Source: Thioalkalivibrio sp.
GTDB taxonomy: Bacteria > Pseudomonadota > Gammaproteobacteria > Ectothiorhodospirales > Ectothiorhodospiraceae
Direction of reading: 5' to 3'
Assembly (NCBI GenBank): GCA_003555285.1
Contig: PWGH01000308.1
Coordinates: forward strand, 1 to 23,046
DNA: 23,046 nucleotides
Below the pieces are notes generated by a model. It was not told where the DNA came from. It did no database searches and saw only the letters and a program-made list of their open reading frames with translations. A program made the position numbers and the translations under genes. Below are positions 13,302 through 21,231 of the stretch, piece after piece. Positions within the stretch are counted from its first letter, which is position 1, and each line of letters opens with the position of its first letter.

Positions 13302-16300
13302 TCAATGCGCATCATGTGTGTTGACCCATTCCGTGATGTTGATATGACTGACCACCGCCCCACCGCCCGCACCCTGGATCGGCGCCGCATGCATCAGGAA
13401 CCAGCGTTGTTCGTCCGGCGAATGGCAGGGGTATTCGAGCGCGAAGGTCGCACTTCGGCCAGCCAGGATGGCGCGCAGCCCGTTGCTCGCGGCATAGGCG
13501 GTCTCGTCGTTCTCGATCGGGCTGGGGGTGCAGACGTCGAGGTAGTTCCGGCCCGGCCCGGAGTATTCGAACGTGGGATCGCCATTCGCCTGCGCGAACG
13601 CGCGCCAGGCCGCGTTGACCAGAGTGATCATGCCATCCGGATCCACCACCGCCACGTGGGCCGGCAGCGAGTCCAGAATCGCCTGCAGGCGTGCCAGATC
13701 GCTGAGCTCGGTCACGTCGATGAACGTCGCCACCGCACCGCCCAGGCCGACGCCCTGCGACGGCCCCGCGTAGGGGAGGATGCGGGCCAGGTAGCAGCGC
13801 CCATTGTTCGCGGTGATCTCCTGTTCGAAGGTTTCGCCGCTGGCGATGGTCCGGCGCAACGTGCCGACGAAGTCCGGGTGGTCCAGGCGATGACTGAAGT
13901 CCTCGAGCGGCCGCCCGACATCGGTGTCGCGAATGCGGAAGAGCTGGCTGGCCTCGGTGGTGAAGCGGGTCAGCCGCAGGTCCCGATCGACGAACAGCGT
14001 CGCGACATTCGAGGCCCGAGCCATGCCGTCCAGGTCCGCGTTCAGCCGGTTCAGGATCTCGATCTTTTCCTGGTTTTCGGCATTGACCGTATACAGTTCC
14101 TCGTTCACCGACTGCAGTTCCTCGTTGCTGCTCTGGAGTTCCTCGTTGCTGGCCATCAATTCCTCGTTGGTGGCCTGCAATTCCTCGTTCGCGGTCTCCA
14201 GTTCCTCGATCGTGGCCTGCAGGTGCTCGCGCGCCGCCGCCAGGTCCCGTTCCAGGCCGGCCATGCGCTGCGCCTGCTCGGCATCGATGTCCAACAGGCC
14301 GTTCGGGTGGATCCGCGCGGGTTCCGAGGGCGCCACGTCTTCGAAGACCAGCAGCAGCGTCGATTCGCCATGTTCCGGGCCGGTCACCGGGTGCGCCCCC
14401 AGGCGAAGCTGCCGGGATTCGCCTGCCACCGGCTCCAGTAGCAACGGCTCGGAGTGGATCACCGCCTGGTCACGCGCCGCCTTGTGCAGCAGCGCCACCG
14501 CGACCGTGGCCAGTGGATTCGGCAACAGGCGACCGAGATCCAGACTCGCCTGGCCCTCCGGCATGCGCAGGTAGCGCTGCATGTCGCCAAACACATGCAG
14601 CAGGTCGTGGGCTGCGGTCACCAGCAGCGCCGGTGGGGCATGGGCCCGCAGCAGCAGGGCCTGCCCGGCATCGATCGCGAGGCTGTCGACCGAGGCCCCC
14701 GACGGGCGCCCGCGGTTGCGGCGTCCGCGAACGCCGCCGGCCGGCGGGCTGAAGGCCATCCCCGCGCTGCCCATGGGCAGGCTGGCCGGGCGCAACACGC
14801 GGTAGAGCTTGTACGTGCTGCTAATGGCCGAGAAGTCCCCTTGCAGGCCGGACAAGGACTCGCTGGAGCCCAGGAACAACAGCCCGCCGGGGGCCAGTGC
14901 GTACTGCAGGCGGCGCAGCACGCGTTCCTGGGCCAAGGCCTGAAAGTAGATCAGTACATTGCGGCAGGTCACCAGGTCCATCCGGGTGAACGGCGGGTCC
15001 TCCAGCAGGTTGTGCCGGGCGAAGACGATGTGCTGGCGGATTTCGCTGCGGATCACGAAATGATGGTCGCGCGACGTGAAGTAGCGTTCCAGACGTTCCG
15101 GTGAAATCTCCGCCAGCAGCGCCTCGGAGAAGATGCCCGCGCTGGCCGCGTCGATGTTCTTCTGTTCCACATCGGTGGCGAAGATCTTGAAGCCGAAGTC
15201 GCGGCCGCTCTCGGCGAGGATCTCGGTCAGCAGGATGGCGAGGGTATAGGCCTCTTCGCCGGTGGAGGTGCCGGCGACCCAGATCCGCAGCGGCTCCGAG
15301 CGTGCTGGCTGTTCGTGGACGATGTCCCGCAGGGTCTGGCCCAAGGCCTCGAAGGCAGCCTCGTCGCGAAAGAAGCGGGTGACCGGGATCAGGATCTCCC
15401 GACGCAAGGTGGCGGCCTCGGCCGAATCGCCCTCGATCAGGTTCAGGTAATGGAGGAGGTCCGGCACATGGCGGACCTGCATGCGCCGTTCGATCCGACG
15501 CAACAGGGTGCCGGGCTTGTATTCGCGGAAGTTCACCCCGCCGGTCTGGAGCAACAGGTTCAGAATTTCCTCCAGCGGCGCGGCGCGCGGCGGGAGTGCG
15601 ATCGGCAACGGCGGCTCCGGTGCATTGGCGAGCCGGGGTTGCAGATGCCCGATGACGCGCGGTCCCAGAGCCTCCGGGGCCAGAATGGCATCGACCAGGC
15701 CGGTGGCGACGATGCTGCGCGGCATGCCGTCGAAGCTCGCGGTTTCCGGATCCTGGGCCAGCAGCAGACCGCCGGCCTCGTTGATCGCGACACCGCCCCG
15801 GGTGCCGTCAGATCCGGTGCCGGAAAAAATGATCCCGATCGCCTGATGGCCGTAGGCCTTGGCCAGGGACTTGAAGAACAGGTCGATCGGCAGCGACAGC
15901 ACCCGCGGATTCTTGGGCGCCAGATACAGGCGGCCGTCGACGACGGTGAGCAGGGCGCCGGGGGGAATCAGAAAGACCCGATTCGCCGCCAGGGTCATCG
16001 CATCCTCGACCGGCACCACCGGCATGCCGGTGTGGCGCGACAGCAGGTGCGCCATCATGCTCTTGTGGTCCGGCGACAGGTGCTGCACGACGACGAACGC
16101 CGCCCCGCTGTCGATGGGCATGTGCTGAAAGAATCGCTCGAGGGCATCCAGGCCCCCGGCCGAGGCGCCGAGCCCGATCACCGGACCCGCGAAGGGGGCA
16201 TTAGCCATGCCTTTCCCGTCCTCCGGGATCGGTGCGTCCTGGATAGGCACGTCGTGGGGAGATGCGTCCTGAGGGGATGCGTCCTGGGTGGGCGCGCCCA

Positions 16301-16355
16301 GGATGGGTTCGCCGGTCTGGCTCGGGTCGGTCTGGCTTGTGGCTGAGCACATCAT
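13302..16355 (-). CDS. CheB-CheR fusion with coiled coil and PAS domains
   Basis: 1017 residues from the ATG at 16355. Domains: a CheB methylesterase (about 56-235) with catalytic Ser65 in GASAGG, His92 in QHLSPDH and Asp183 in SGTGSDG; a CheR methyltransferase (about 268-540) with the SAM site AGTSTGEEAYTLAI at 361-374 and the CRNVLIYF segment; a degenerate PAS-like part; a striking coiled coil at 700-775 built of NEELQ repeats; then two PAS domains to the end. Such fusions are usually followed by a kinase or cyclase partner; here the GGDEF-EAL gene is 66 bases downstream. The N-terminal 50 residues contain five pentapeptide repeats and may not be needed; a second candidate start is Met50 at 16208. 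The open frame continues to 17087, but that part overlaps trmJ and is not coding. Confidence 0.92.
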   Translation of the reverse strand: MMCSATSQTDPSQTGEPILGAPTQDASPQDASPHDVPIQDAPIPEDGKGMANAPFAGPVIGLGASAGGLDALERFFQHMPIDSGAAFVVVQHLSPDHKSMMAHLLSRHTGMPVVPVEDAMTLAANRVFLIPPGALLTVVDGRLYLAPKNPRVLSLPIDLFFKSLAKAYGHQAIGIIFSGTGSDGTRGGVAINEAGGLLLAQDPETASFDGMPRSIVATGLVDAILAPEALGPRVIGHLQPRLANAPEPPLPIALPPRAAPLEEILNLLLQTGGVNFREYKPGTLLRRIERRMQVRHVPDLLHYLNLIEGDSAEAATLRREILIPVTRFFRDEAAFEALGQTLRDIVHEQPARSEPLRIWVAGTSTGEEAYTLAILLTEILAESGRDFGFKIFATDVEQKNIDAASAGIFSEALLAEISPERLERYFTSRDHHFVIRSEIRQHIVFARHNLLEDPPFTRMDLVTCRNVLIYFQALAQERVLRRLQYALAPGGLLFLGSSESLSGLQGDFSAISSTYKLYRVLRPASLPMGSAGMAFSPPAGGVRGRRNRGRPSGASVDSLAIDAGQALLLRAHAPPALLVTAAHDLLHVFGDMQRYLRMPEGQASLDLGRLLPNPLATVAVALLHKAARDQAVIHSEPLLLEPVAGESRQLRLGAHPVTGPEHGESTLLLVFEDVAPSEPARIHPNGLLDIDAEQAQRMAGLERDLAAAREHLQATIEELETANEELQATNEELMASNEELQSSNEELQSVNEELYTVNAENQEKIEILNRLNADLDGMARASNVATLFVDRDLRLTRFTTEASQLFRIRDTDVGRPLEDFSHRLDHPDFVGTLRRTIASGETFEQEITANNGRCYLARILPYAGPSQGVGLGGAVATFIDVTELSDLARLQAILDSLPAHVAVVDPDGMITLVNAAWRAFAQANGDPTFEYSGPGRNYLDVCTPSPIENDETAYAASNGLRAILAGRSATFALEYPCHSPDEQRWFLMHAAPIQGAGGGAVVSHINITEWVNTHDAH
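16231..16305 (-). repeat. Five degenerate 15-base tandem repeats in the CheB-CheR gene
   Basis: Units such as GATGCGTCCTGAGGG occur back to back at 16231, 16246, 16261, 16276 and 16291. In protein they give pentads GAPTQ, DASPQ, DASPH, DVPIQ and DAPIP near residues 20-45. Because the unit is a multiple of three, copy number can change without shifting the frame. Confidence 0.65.
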
Positions 16356-16692
16356 AGAATGTGTCTTGTAAGCGATGAATAGGGGCACAGTCAGGGACAA
16401 GAGCCCGATTTCCATGTTTAGTGTACAGGATTTACAAAATATGCGAAAAACGAAACGCGGGATGATGCAATGAGGTTGAATGCCCACAATCTCGAAATCG
16501 GAGTATGGCAAAGAATGCGTATGGTGCGCGAATTTATAAGACTTTTTCTTAGCTCGAAGGCAGCGCACGCGGAGGGAGTCGGGACCCGGGGCTCGGGGAT
16601 CCGGTTCGGTGCGAAGGCGGAAAAGTGCCGAGGGTCCCTTCCGGCGATGGAGTGTGCGACGATGTCGCGCTCGGTGGGGCTGGAGTAGGGGC
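16356..16692. other. Divergent intergenic region between cheB-cheR and trmJ
   Basis: 337 bases, much more AT-rich in its middle (about 16350-16560) than the rest of the window. A minus-strand promoter candidate is TTCGCA (16442-16447), 16 bases, TACACT (16420-16425). On the plus strand TATAAG at 16535-16540 could be a -10 for trmJ, but no good -35 accompanies it. The 16560-16690 part is GC-rich with short inverted repeats. No small gene is supported. Confidence 0.5.
16420..16447 (-). promoter_or_regulatory. Candidate promoter of the CheB-CheR/GGDEF-EAL operon
   Basis: TTCGCA and TACACT, each with 4 of 6 consensus positions and 16 bases apart on the minus strand, in an AT-rich stretch. Transcription would begin near 16413, leaving a leader of about 58 bases before the ATG at 16355. 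By-eye evidence only. Confidence 0.35.
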
Positions 16693-17490
16693 ATGCAGGA
16701 AGTTCTCGGGCGTATTCGCGTGGTTCTGGCGGGCACAAGCCATCCGGGTAACATCGGTTCGGCAGCCCGGGCGATGAAGACCATGGGGCTGTCCGATCTT
16801 ATATTGGTGGATCCGCAACGCTTTCCGGCGGCGGAGGCCACCGCGTTGGCGGCGGGCGCGGACGATCTGTTGGCCCGTGCGCGGGTCCTGTCCCGGGTCG
16901 AGGATGCGGTGGTCGATTGCGTGTGGGTCGCCGGCACCAGCGCCCGCCGGCGTGGCCACTCGGTCCCGGCGCAGCCGCCGGATGCGGTCGCCGCCGAACT
17001 GGTGGCCCGGGCGGCCCACGGGCCGGTGGCCCTGGTCTTTGGCCGCGAGAGCAGTGGGCTGCGCAATGACGAACTCGATTGCTGCAACAGCCTGGTGCAG
17101 ATCCCGACGGCCCCCGACTTCAGTTCGCTGAACCTCGCCGCGGCGGTCCAGGTGATGGCCTACGCCTGTCGGATGGCGGCTCTTTCAACGATTGAACCGG
17201 CCCCGACGGCCTCCCCTGCGGTCCCGATGCGCCCGGCGCAGGGAGCCCCAGCACTGGGCGAAGCGGTGGACCCGCCGGCCAGCCAGGCCGAGATGGAGGC
17301 CCTGTTCGAGCATTACCAGCGCGCGCTGGTGCGCATCGAATTCCTGGACCCGGAAAAGCCGCGGCAGCTGATGCGGCGCCTGCGTCACCTCTACCAGCGC
17401 AGTGGCCTGACCGCCAGCGAGGTCCGAATGCTGCGCGGGATTCTCACGCATACCGAGCGGGGTGGGGGCCGTCCGCCGCGGGAGCCATGA
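16693..17490 (+). CDS. trmJ: tRNA (cytidine/uridine-32 2'-O)-methyltransferase TrmJ
   Basis: 265-residue SPOUT-fold methyltransferase that methylates the ribose of nucleotide 32 in the tRNA anticodon loop, using S-adenosylmethionine. Signature parts: VVLAGTSHPGNIGSAARAMKTMGL near residues 9-32, LVFGRESSGLRNDEL, and the SAM-binding knot FSSLNLAAAVQVMAY. The C-terminal segment EFLDPEKPRQLMRRLRHLYQRSGL is also typical of TrmJ. The ATG at 16693 has GGAG seven bases upstream; the open frame begins further upstream but without a good start. It leads the order trmJ-cysE-iscR seen in many gammaproteobacteria, and is divergent from the signalling operon. Confidence 0.95.
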   Translation: MQEVLGRIRVVLAGTSHPGNIGSAARAMKTMGLSDLILVDPQRFPAAEATALAAGADDLLARARVLSRVEDAVVDCVWVAGTSARRRGHSVPAQPPDAVAAELVARAAHGPVALVFGRESSGLRNDELDCCNSLVQIPTAPDFSSLNLAAAVQVMAYACRMAALSTIEPAPTASPAVPMRPAQGAPALGEAVDPPASQAEMEALFEHYQRALVRIEFLDPEKPRQLMRRLRHLYQRSGLTASEVRMLRGILTHTERGGGRPPREP

Positions 17491-17525
17491 TATCGTTCCG
17501 CTTTAATTCCTGGTGATCCTCGCTC

Positions 17526-18323
17526 ATGTTTCAGCGGCTTCGTGAAGACATCCGGTGCGTGTTCGAGCGCGACCCCGCCGCGCGCAACAGCTTCGAGGTC
17601 TTCACCACCTATCCCGGCCTGCATGCGGTCTGGTTCCATCGTCTGGCCCACGCGCTCTGGCGCTATCGCTTGCGTTGGCTGGCCCGGGTGCTGGCGAATG
17701 TGGGGCGTCTGCTGACGGGTATCGAGATTCATCCCGGGGCACGCATCGGGCGGCGTTTCTTCATCGATCACGGCATGGGTGTGGTGATCGGCGAGACCGC
17801 GGAGATCGGGGACGACTGCACGCTCTACCATCAGGTGACGCTGGGCGGCACCAGTTGGGATAAGGGCAAGCGGCACCCGACACTGGATGCGGGTGTGGTC
17901 ATCGGCGCCGGAGCCAAGGTGCTGGGGCCGGTACATATCGGTGCCCGGGCTCGGATCGGCTCGAATGCGGTGGTGCTGAAGGACGTGCCCGCGGACGCGA
18001 CCGCCATCGGCATTCCGGCCCGGGTACTGACCCCGCGGCCGGAGCCGGATCCCCGGGTCAAGGCGATGGCCGCGCGCATGGGTTTCGATGCCTATGGCCT
18101 GAGCGGGGACATGCCGGACCCGGTGGCGGATGCCATTCATCGCATCGTCGATCATCTGCATGAACTCGATGAACGCCTGGAATACACCCGCAAGACACTC
18201 AAGGACGCGGGTATCGACATCGAACCGAACCAGGACCTGCACCCGATCACCAATTGCGATCTTGAGGGTTTGGAGCCCGAGGATTGTCCAATTCCTCCGC
18301 GCAAGACGTCCGGTCATACTTGA
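17526..18323 (+). CDS. cysE: Serine O-acetyltransferase CysE
   Basis: 265-residue enzyme that makes O-acetylserine from serine and acetyl-CoA, the first step of cysteine synthesis. The left-handed beta-helix of hexapeptide repeats spans about residues 65-170: [32 protein letters not shown], then the acetyl-CoA-binding stretch [17 protein letters not shown] and [13 protein letters not shown]. The catalytic histidine is in IDHGMG. The family's short-type form has Glu instead of Asp in EIHP, as here. The C-terminal 80 residues form a helical, acidic tail. It follows trmJ by 35 bases and precedes iscR by 55 bases, and is probably in one transcript with both. Confidence 0.95.
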   Translation: MFQRLREDIRCVFERDPAARNSFEVFTTYPGLHAVWFHRLAHALWRYRLRWLARVLANVGRLLTGIEIHPGARIGRRFFIDHGMGVVIGETAEIGDDCTLYHQVTLGGTSWDKGKRHPTLDAGVVIGAGAKVLGPVHIGARARIGSNAVVLKDVPADATAIGIPARVLTPRPEPDPRVKAMAARMGFDAYGLSGDMPDPVADAIHRIVDHLHELDERLEYTRKTLKDAGIDIEPNQDLHPITNCDLEGLEPEDCPIPPRKTSGHT

Positions 18324-18378
18324 TCGTTTCCGGGGGGCGGGGCTACTCTCGACGCCAAGGCCATCTGCCTGGACCGCC

Positions 18379-18900
18379 ATGAAATTGACCACCAAGGGCC
18401 GCTACGCCGTAACGGCCATGCTCGATGTTGCGATGCACGCCGAAGAGCGGCCGGTTTCGCTCGCCGATGTGGCCGCCCGGCAACACCTTTCGTTATCCTA
18501 TCTGGAGCAACTCTTTGCGCGTCTGCGCCGGGAGGGCTTGGTGCAGAGCAGCCGGGGACCGGGGGGCGGCTACCGCCTCGGCCGCAGCGCGGAAGCCATC
18601 AGCGTGGCCGATGTCGTCCTTGCGGTGGATGAGCCGCTGGACGTGACCCGGTGCGGCGGCCACGCCAATTGCCACGACGGCGGCCCCTGCCTGACCCACG
18701 AGTTGTGGACCGAGCTCGGGCGCCAGGCCCACACTTTCCTCAGCCAGCGCTCCCTGGCCGATGTGCTGCAACGCCATCGCCACGCCCGCAGCGAAGCCAC
18801 CGGCGCCATGCCCTCGCCGGCAGATCCCGCGCGCACGCACCCCATTCTCCCCATCGTTCCAGCCCCCACCCCCATCGCCAAACCCGGCAACACCCCCTAA
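18379..18900 (+). CDS. iscR: IscR, Rrf2-family [2Fe-2S] transcription regulator
   Basis: 173-residue Rrf2-family regulator that senses iron-sulfur cluster supply. The winged helix-turn-helix covers residues 1-65 (MKLTTKGRYAVTAMLDVA; LSLSYLEQLFARLRREGLV; GPGGGYRLGR). The [2Fe-2S] ligands are at exactly the E. coli positions: Cys92, Cys98, Cys104 and His107 (RCGGHANCHDGGPCLTHELW). The last 35 residues form a Pro/Ala-rich tail. The usual downstream iscSUA-hscBA-fdx genes are absent; a repeat-rich 582-base gap follows, then ndk. The gene therefore looks intact but detached from its normal operon and must act on targets elsewhere. No strong ribosome site precedes the ATG, suggesting dependence on the cysE transcript. 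Confidence 0.95.
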   Translation: MKLTTKGRYAVTAMLDVAMHAEERPVSLADVAARQHLSLSYLEQLFARLRREGLVQSSRGPGGGYRLGRSAEAISVADVVLAVDEPLDVTRCGGHANCHDGGPCLTHELWTELGRQAHTFLSQRSLADVLQRHRHARSEATGAMPSPADPARTHPILPIVPAPTPIAKPGNTP

Positions 18901-18940
18901 CCCGCGCACGCCGTGCCCGAGCCGCTCGGTCCCGACACGC

Positions 18941-18970
18941 GTAGGGTGGGCCAAGCGCAGCGGGCCCACC
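18941..18970 (+). repeat. TAGGGTGGGC-type intergenic palindromic repeat
   Basis: GTAG followed by 8-base arms GGTGGGCC (18945-18952) and GGCCCACC (18963-18970) around the loop AAGCGCAGCG. Repeats of the form TAGGGTGGGC..GCGCAGC..GCCCACC are widespread between genes of proteobacteria, and this copy fits that family. Confidence 0.7.
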
Positions 18971-19029
18971 ACGGCCCTCGCCGAAGCGCCGATCCACGCT
19001 TGGTGCCGTGCCCGAGCCGTGCGGGGCGC

Positions 19030-19107
19030 GCCCGGTCCGGACCCGCTCAAGTCGTCCATGAGCGCTCGTAGATGGCCATCCATGGCCATCTACGGTCCGG
19101 ACCGGGC
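19030..19107 (+). repeat. Compound inverted repeat with three-way-junction potential
   Basis: Outer arms of 14 bases, GCCCGGTCCGGACC (19030-19043) and GGTCCGGACCGGGC (19094-19107), are perfectly complementary. They enclose a 5-base stem (CGCTC 19044-19048, GAGCG 19060-19064) and a nearly loop-less 12-base-arm palindrome (19068-19079 with 19082-19093). The whole can fold as a three-arm structure in DNA or RNA. Confidence 0.7.
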
Positions 19108-19369
19108 ACACCCCACACGACTCTTCAGCGTTGGGTGTAGACCCAAGGGCGTGCTGCCAGCGATCGGTGGTTTCGTGGAGATCGGTGCATGCACTCGGCG
19201 CTTGGGGTGGCTGGGCCTGCGTTGGGGTTCTACCCAGGCCGTGCCCGAGCCGCGCGCCCGGCGTTCGGGTCGGCGAACCCATTCGCTGCGTGCAGGGCCC
19301 TGGGGAACGGTGTTTTGGGCACGAATTCAAGCAGGGCGCCGGTGCAACCCCGATGTTGGGAACCCCCGG

Positions 19370-19385
19370 GGGCAATGCATTGCCC
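19370..19385. promoter_or_regulatory. Perfect 16-base palindrome overlapping the ndk -35 region
   Basis: GGGCAATGCATTGCCC is fully symmetric. Its last six bases TTGCCC (19380-19385) form the candidate -35 of ndk, so a dimer bound here would block or alter that promoter. It could also be a repeat with no regulatory role. Confidence 0.4.
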
Positions 19386-19408
19386 TCGGTCTGGGGTGTC
19401 GCTAGACT
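19380..19408 (+). promoter_or_regulatory. Candidate ndk promoter
   Basis: TTGCCC (19380-19385) and TAGACT (19403-19408) with a 17-base spacer. The predicted start near 19415 places the hairpin at 19417-19438 at the very 5' end of the mRNA. Confidence 0.4.
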
Positions 19409-19416
19409 ACGCGGCC

Positions 19417-19438
19417 GAACCCGCTGTATGGCGGGTTC
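19417..19438 (+). promoter_or_regulatory. 5' leader hairpin of ndk
   Basis: 8-base arms GAACCCGC and GCGGGTTC around a 6-base loop. It sits between the candidate promoter and the gene and has no T-tract after it, so it is more likely a 5'-end stabiliser than a terminator. Confidence 0.45.
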
Positions 19439-19482
19439 TCGACTTTCCGCATCCATCCGATATTTGACCAAGGAGATTGTCT

Positions 19483-19914
19483 GTGGCCGAGGAACGTACG
19501 CTGTCCATCATCAAGCCCGATGCCGTTGCGAAGAATGTGATCGGCGAGATCTATTCCCGGTTCGAGAAGGGTGGGTTGCGGATCGTGGCTGCCAAGATGC
19601 TGCACCTGACCCGCAGCCAGGCCGAGGCCTTTTACGACGTGCATCGCGAGCGGCCTTTTTTCAAGGACCTGGTCGATTTCATGATCTCGGGTCCGGTGAT
19701 GGTGCAGGCCCTCGAAGGCGAGAATGCGATCGACCGGCATCGCGAGATCATGGGGGCGACCAACCCGAAGGACGCCGCGCCGGGGACCGTTCGCGCCGAC
19801 TTCGCGACCAGCATCGACGAGAATGCGGTGCACGGCTCCGATGGCCCGGATACGGCCCGTCAGGAGATCGCCTTCTTCTTCGGCGGCCTTGAGCTCTGCC
19901 CGCGGACCCGCTGA
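19483..19914 (+). CDS. ndk: Nucleoside-diphosphate kinase
   Basis: 143-residue enzyme that balances nucleoside triphosphates by moving the gamma-phosphate through a phosphohistidine. The catalytic histidine is His117 in NAVHGSD. Other family marks are [12 protein letters not shown] at the start, [16 protein letters not shown] near 57-71, and [17 protein letters not shown] near 91-107. Length is the usual 143. I chose the GTG at 19483 because AAGGAG lies seven bases upstream; the TTG at 19477 would be too close to it. It begins the conserved ndk-rlmN-pilF-rodZ block. Confidence 0.97.
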   Translation: MAEERTLSIIKPDAVAKNVIGEIYSRFEKGGLRIVAAKMLHLTRSQAEAFYDVHRERPFFKDLVDFMISGPVMVQALEGENAIDRHREIMGATNPKDAAPGTVRADFATSIDENAVHGSDGPDTARQEIAFFFGGLELCPRTR

Positions 19915-20009
19915 ACCCGCATCGCCCGTTCCTGATCATCGGGTCCGGATTGTCTGGAAGTGCCGGTGTTACCGGTGCTTCGCGGGTGCAGGAGCCGGAA
20001 TCCCTTCGA

Positions 20010-20040
20010 CCCCGGTGCAAACATGCGCCGGGGTGTCCGG
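20010..20040 (+). promoter_or_regulatory. Hairpin between ndk and rlmN
   Basis: Inverted repeat with 7-base arms, ACCCCGG and CCGGGGT, about 12 bases apart, roughly 100 bases after ndk. No T-tract follows, so termination is uncertain. A -10-like TATACT lies at 20063-20068 upstream of rlmN, without a good -35. Confidence 0.35.
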
Positions 20041-20097
20041 TGCTTTACACTGACGCATGACTTATACTTATTGATTGCGGTCCCCGATATCGAAGCC

Positions 20098-21231
20098 ATG
20101 TCAGCATCCCCTGTGAGCCAAGTGAATCTGCTGGGCCTGCCTCGCCAGCGCTTGGCCGGGCAGTTCGAGCAATGGGGTGAGCGCGGCTTTCGCGCCACGC
20201 AGCTGGTCAAATGGATTCACCAGCGCGGGATCGCCGATTTCACGGCGATGACCGATCTGTCCAAGGGTCTGCGCGCCCAGTTGGGGGACCTGGCGCAGGT
20301 GGCCGCGCCCGAGATTGCGTTGGAGCGGGCGTCCGACGACGGCACGGTCAAATGGGTGCTACGTCTGGCCGATGGCAATGCCATTGAAACCGTGTTCATC
20401 CCTGAAGACGACCGCGGCACCTTGTGCATCTCCTCGCAGGTTGGCTGTGCACTGGACTGCACCTTTTGCTCCACCGCCCAACAGGGCTTCAGCCGCAACC
20501 TGACCGCGCACGAGATCATTGGTCAGCTCTGGATCGCCAACAGCCGATTGCCGGTGCCGGAAGGCCGCAGCCGCGCGGTCACCAATGTGGTGTTCATGGG
20601 CATGGGCGAACCGCTGGCGAACTTCGAGGCGGTGGTCGATGCGATCGATCTGATGCTCGATGACAATGCCTACGGGCTCAGCAAACGCCGCGTGACCTTG
20701 AGCACCTCGGGCCTGGTGCCTGCGCTGGATCGCCTGGGCGCAGTGACCGATGTCGCGCTGGCGGTCAGCCTGCATGCCCCGAATGATGCCCTGCGCGATC
20801 GCCTGGTGCCGATCAACCGCAAGTACCCGATCCAGGAATTGCTGGCGGCCTGCCGCCGCTACACCCGTGATGGCGCCCGCCATCACCGGGTCACCTTCGA
20901 ATACGTGCTGCTGGCGGGGCTCAACGATCAGCCCGAGCATGCGCGGGAGTTGATCGAGCTGCTCCGGGATGTGCCGTGCAAGATCAACCTGATTCCATTC
21001 AACCCCTTTCCCGGGGCGCCGTTCGTCCGGCCGTCGATGAATGCTGTGCATGCCTTCGGCCGCCAGCTCAGCGACGCGGGTTATGTGACCATCATTCGGC
21101 GCACACGGGGCGATGATATCGACGCCGCCTGTGGCCAGCTCGTGGGTCAGGTCGCTGATCGCAGCACCCGCGGGCCGCGCATGATCCGGCTCCATGCCGA
21201 ACTGCCGCAGCGTTCGGGGCCATCCGCATGA
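20098..21231 (+). CDS. rlmN: Dual-specificity 23S rRNA/tRNA adenine C2-methyltransferase RlmN
   Basis: 377-residue radical-SAM enzyme that methylates carbon 2 of A2503 in 23S rRNA and A37 in some tRNAs. The [4Fe-4S] radical-SAM motif C-x3-C-x2-C is Cys117, Cys121 and Cys124 ([11 protein letters not shown]). The methyl-carrying second cysteine is Cys345 ([12 protein letters not shown]). [11 protein letters not shown] and [13 protein letters not shown] are also typical. The ATG at 20098 gives the family N-terminus; upstream frame has no good start. The last four bases overlap the start of pilF (ATGA), so the two are coupled. Confidence 0.97.
   Translation: MSASPVSQVNLLGLPRQRLAGQFEQWGERGFRATQLVKWIHQRGIADFTAMTDLSKGLRAQLGDLAQVAAPEIALERASDDGTVKWVLRLADGNAIETVFIPEDDRGTLCISSQVGCALDCTFCSTAQQGFSRNLTAHEIIGQLWIANSRLPVPEGRSRAVTNVVFMGMGEPLANFEAVVDAIDLMLDDNAYGLSKRRVTLSTSGLVPALDRLGAVTDVALAVSLHAPNDALRDRLVPINRKYPIQELLAACRRYTRDGARHHRVTFEYVLLAGLNDQPEHARELIELLRDVPCKINLIPFNPFPGAPFVRPSMNAVHAFGRQLSDAGYVTIIRRTRGDDIDAACGQLVGQVADRSTRGPRMIRLHAELPQRSGPSA

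Larger units (their letters stand above)
18910..19252 (+). repeat. Three direct copies of a 15-base repeat
   Basis: GCCGTGCCCGAGCCG occurs exactly at 18910-18924, 19005-19019 and 19238-19252. The third is preceded by the GTTGGGGTTCTACCCAG unit; a variant of that unit (GTTGGGTGTAGACCCAA) occurs near 19130. The spacing of 95 and 233 bases is irregular. Confidence 0.7.
18901..19482. other. 582-base repeat-rich gap between iscR and ndk
   Basis: No credible gene: open frames here are Arg/Ala/Pro-rich shadows. It contains three direct copies of GCCGTGCCCGAGCCG (18910, 19005, 19238), a TAGGGTGGGC-type palindrome (18945-18970), a compound inverted repeat (19030-19107), a small hairpin TTGGGT-GTAG-ACCCAA (19131-19146), a similar degenerate unit near 19220, a 16-base palindrome (19370-19385) and the ndk promoter and leader. 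It occupies the place where many relatives carry the isc genes. Confidence 0.75.

Noticed and set aside
16507..16520. Sigma-54-like TGGCA ... TGC near trmJ
   Set aside because: The spacing between the GG and GC elements is two bases too short for a sigma-54 promoter.
16356..17087. Upstream extension of the CheB-CheR frame (244 extra residues)
   Set aside because: It runs antisense through trmJ, is Arg/Pro/Ser-rich without domain features, and crosses an AT-rich promoter region.
18740..19471. Open frames within the iscR-ndk gap on both strands
   Set aside because: Arg/Pro/Ala-rich, crossing palindromes and repeats, with no ribosome sites or family patterns.
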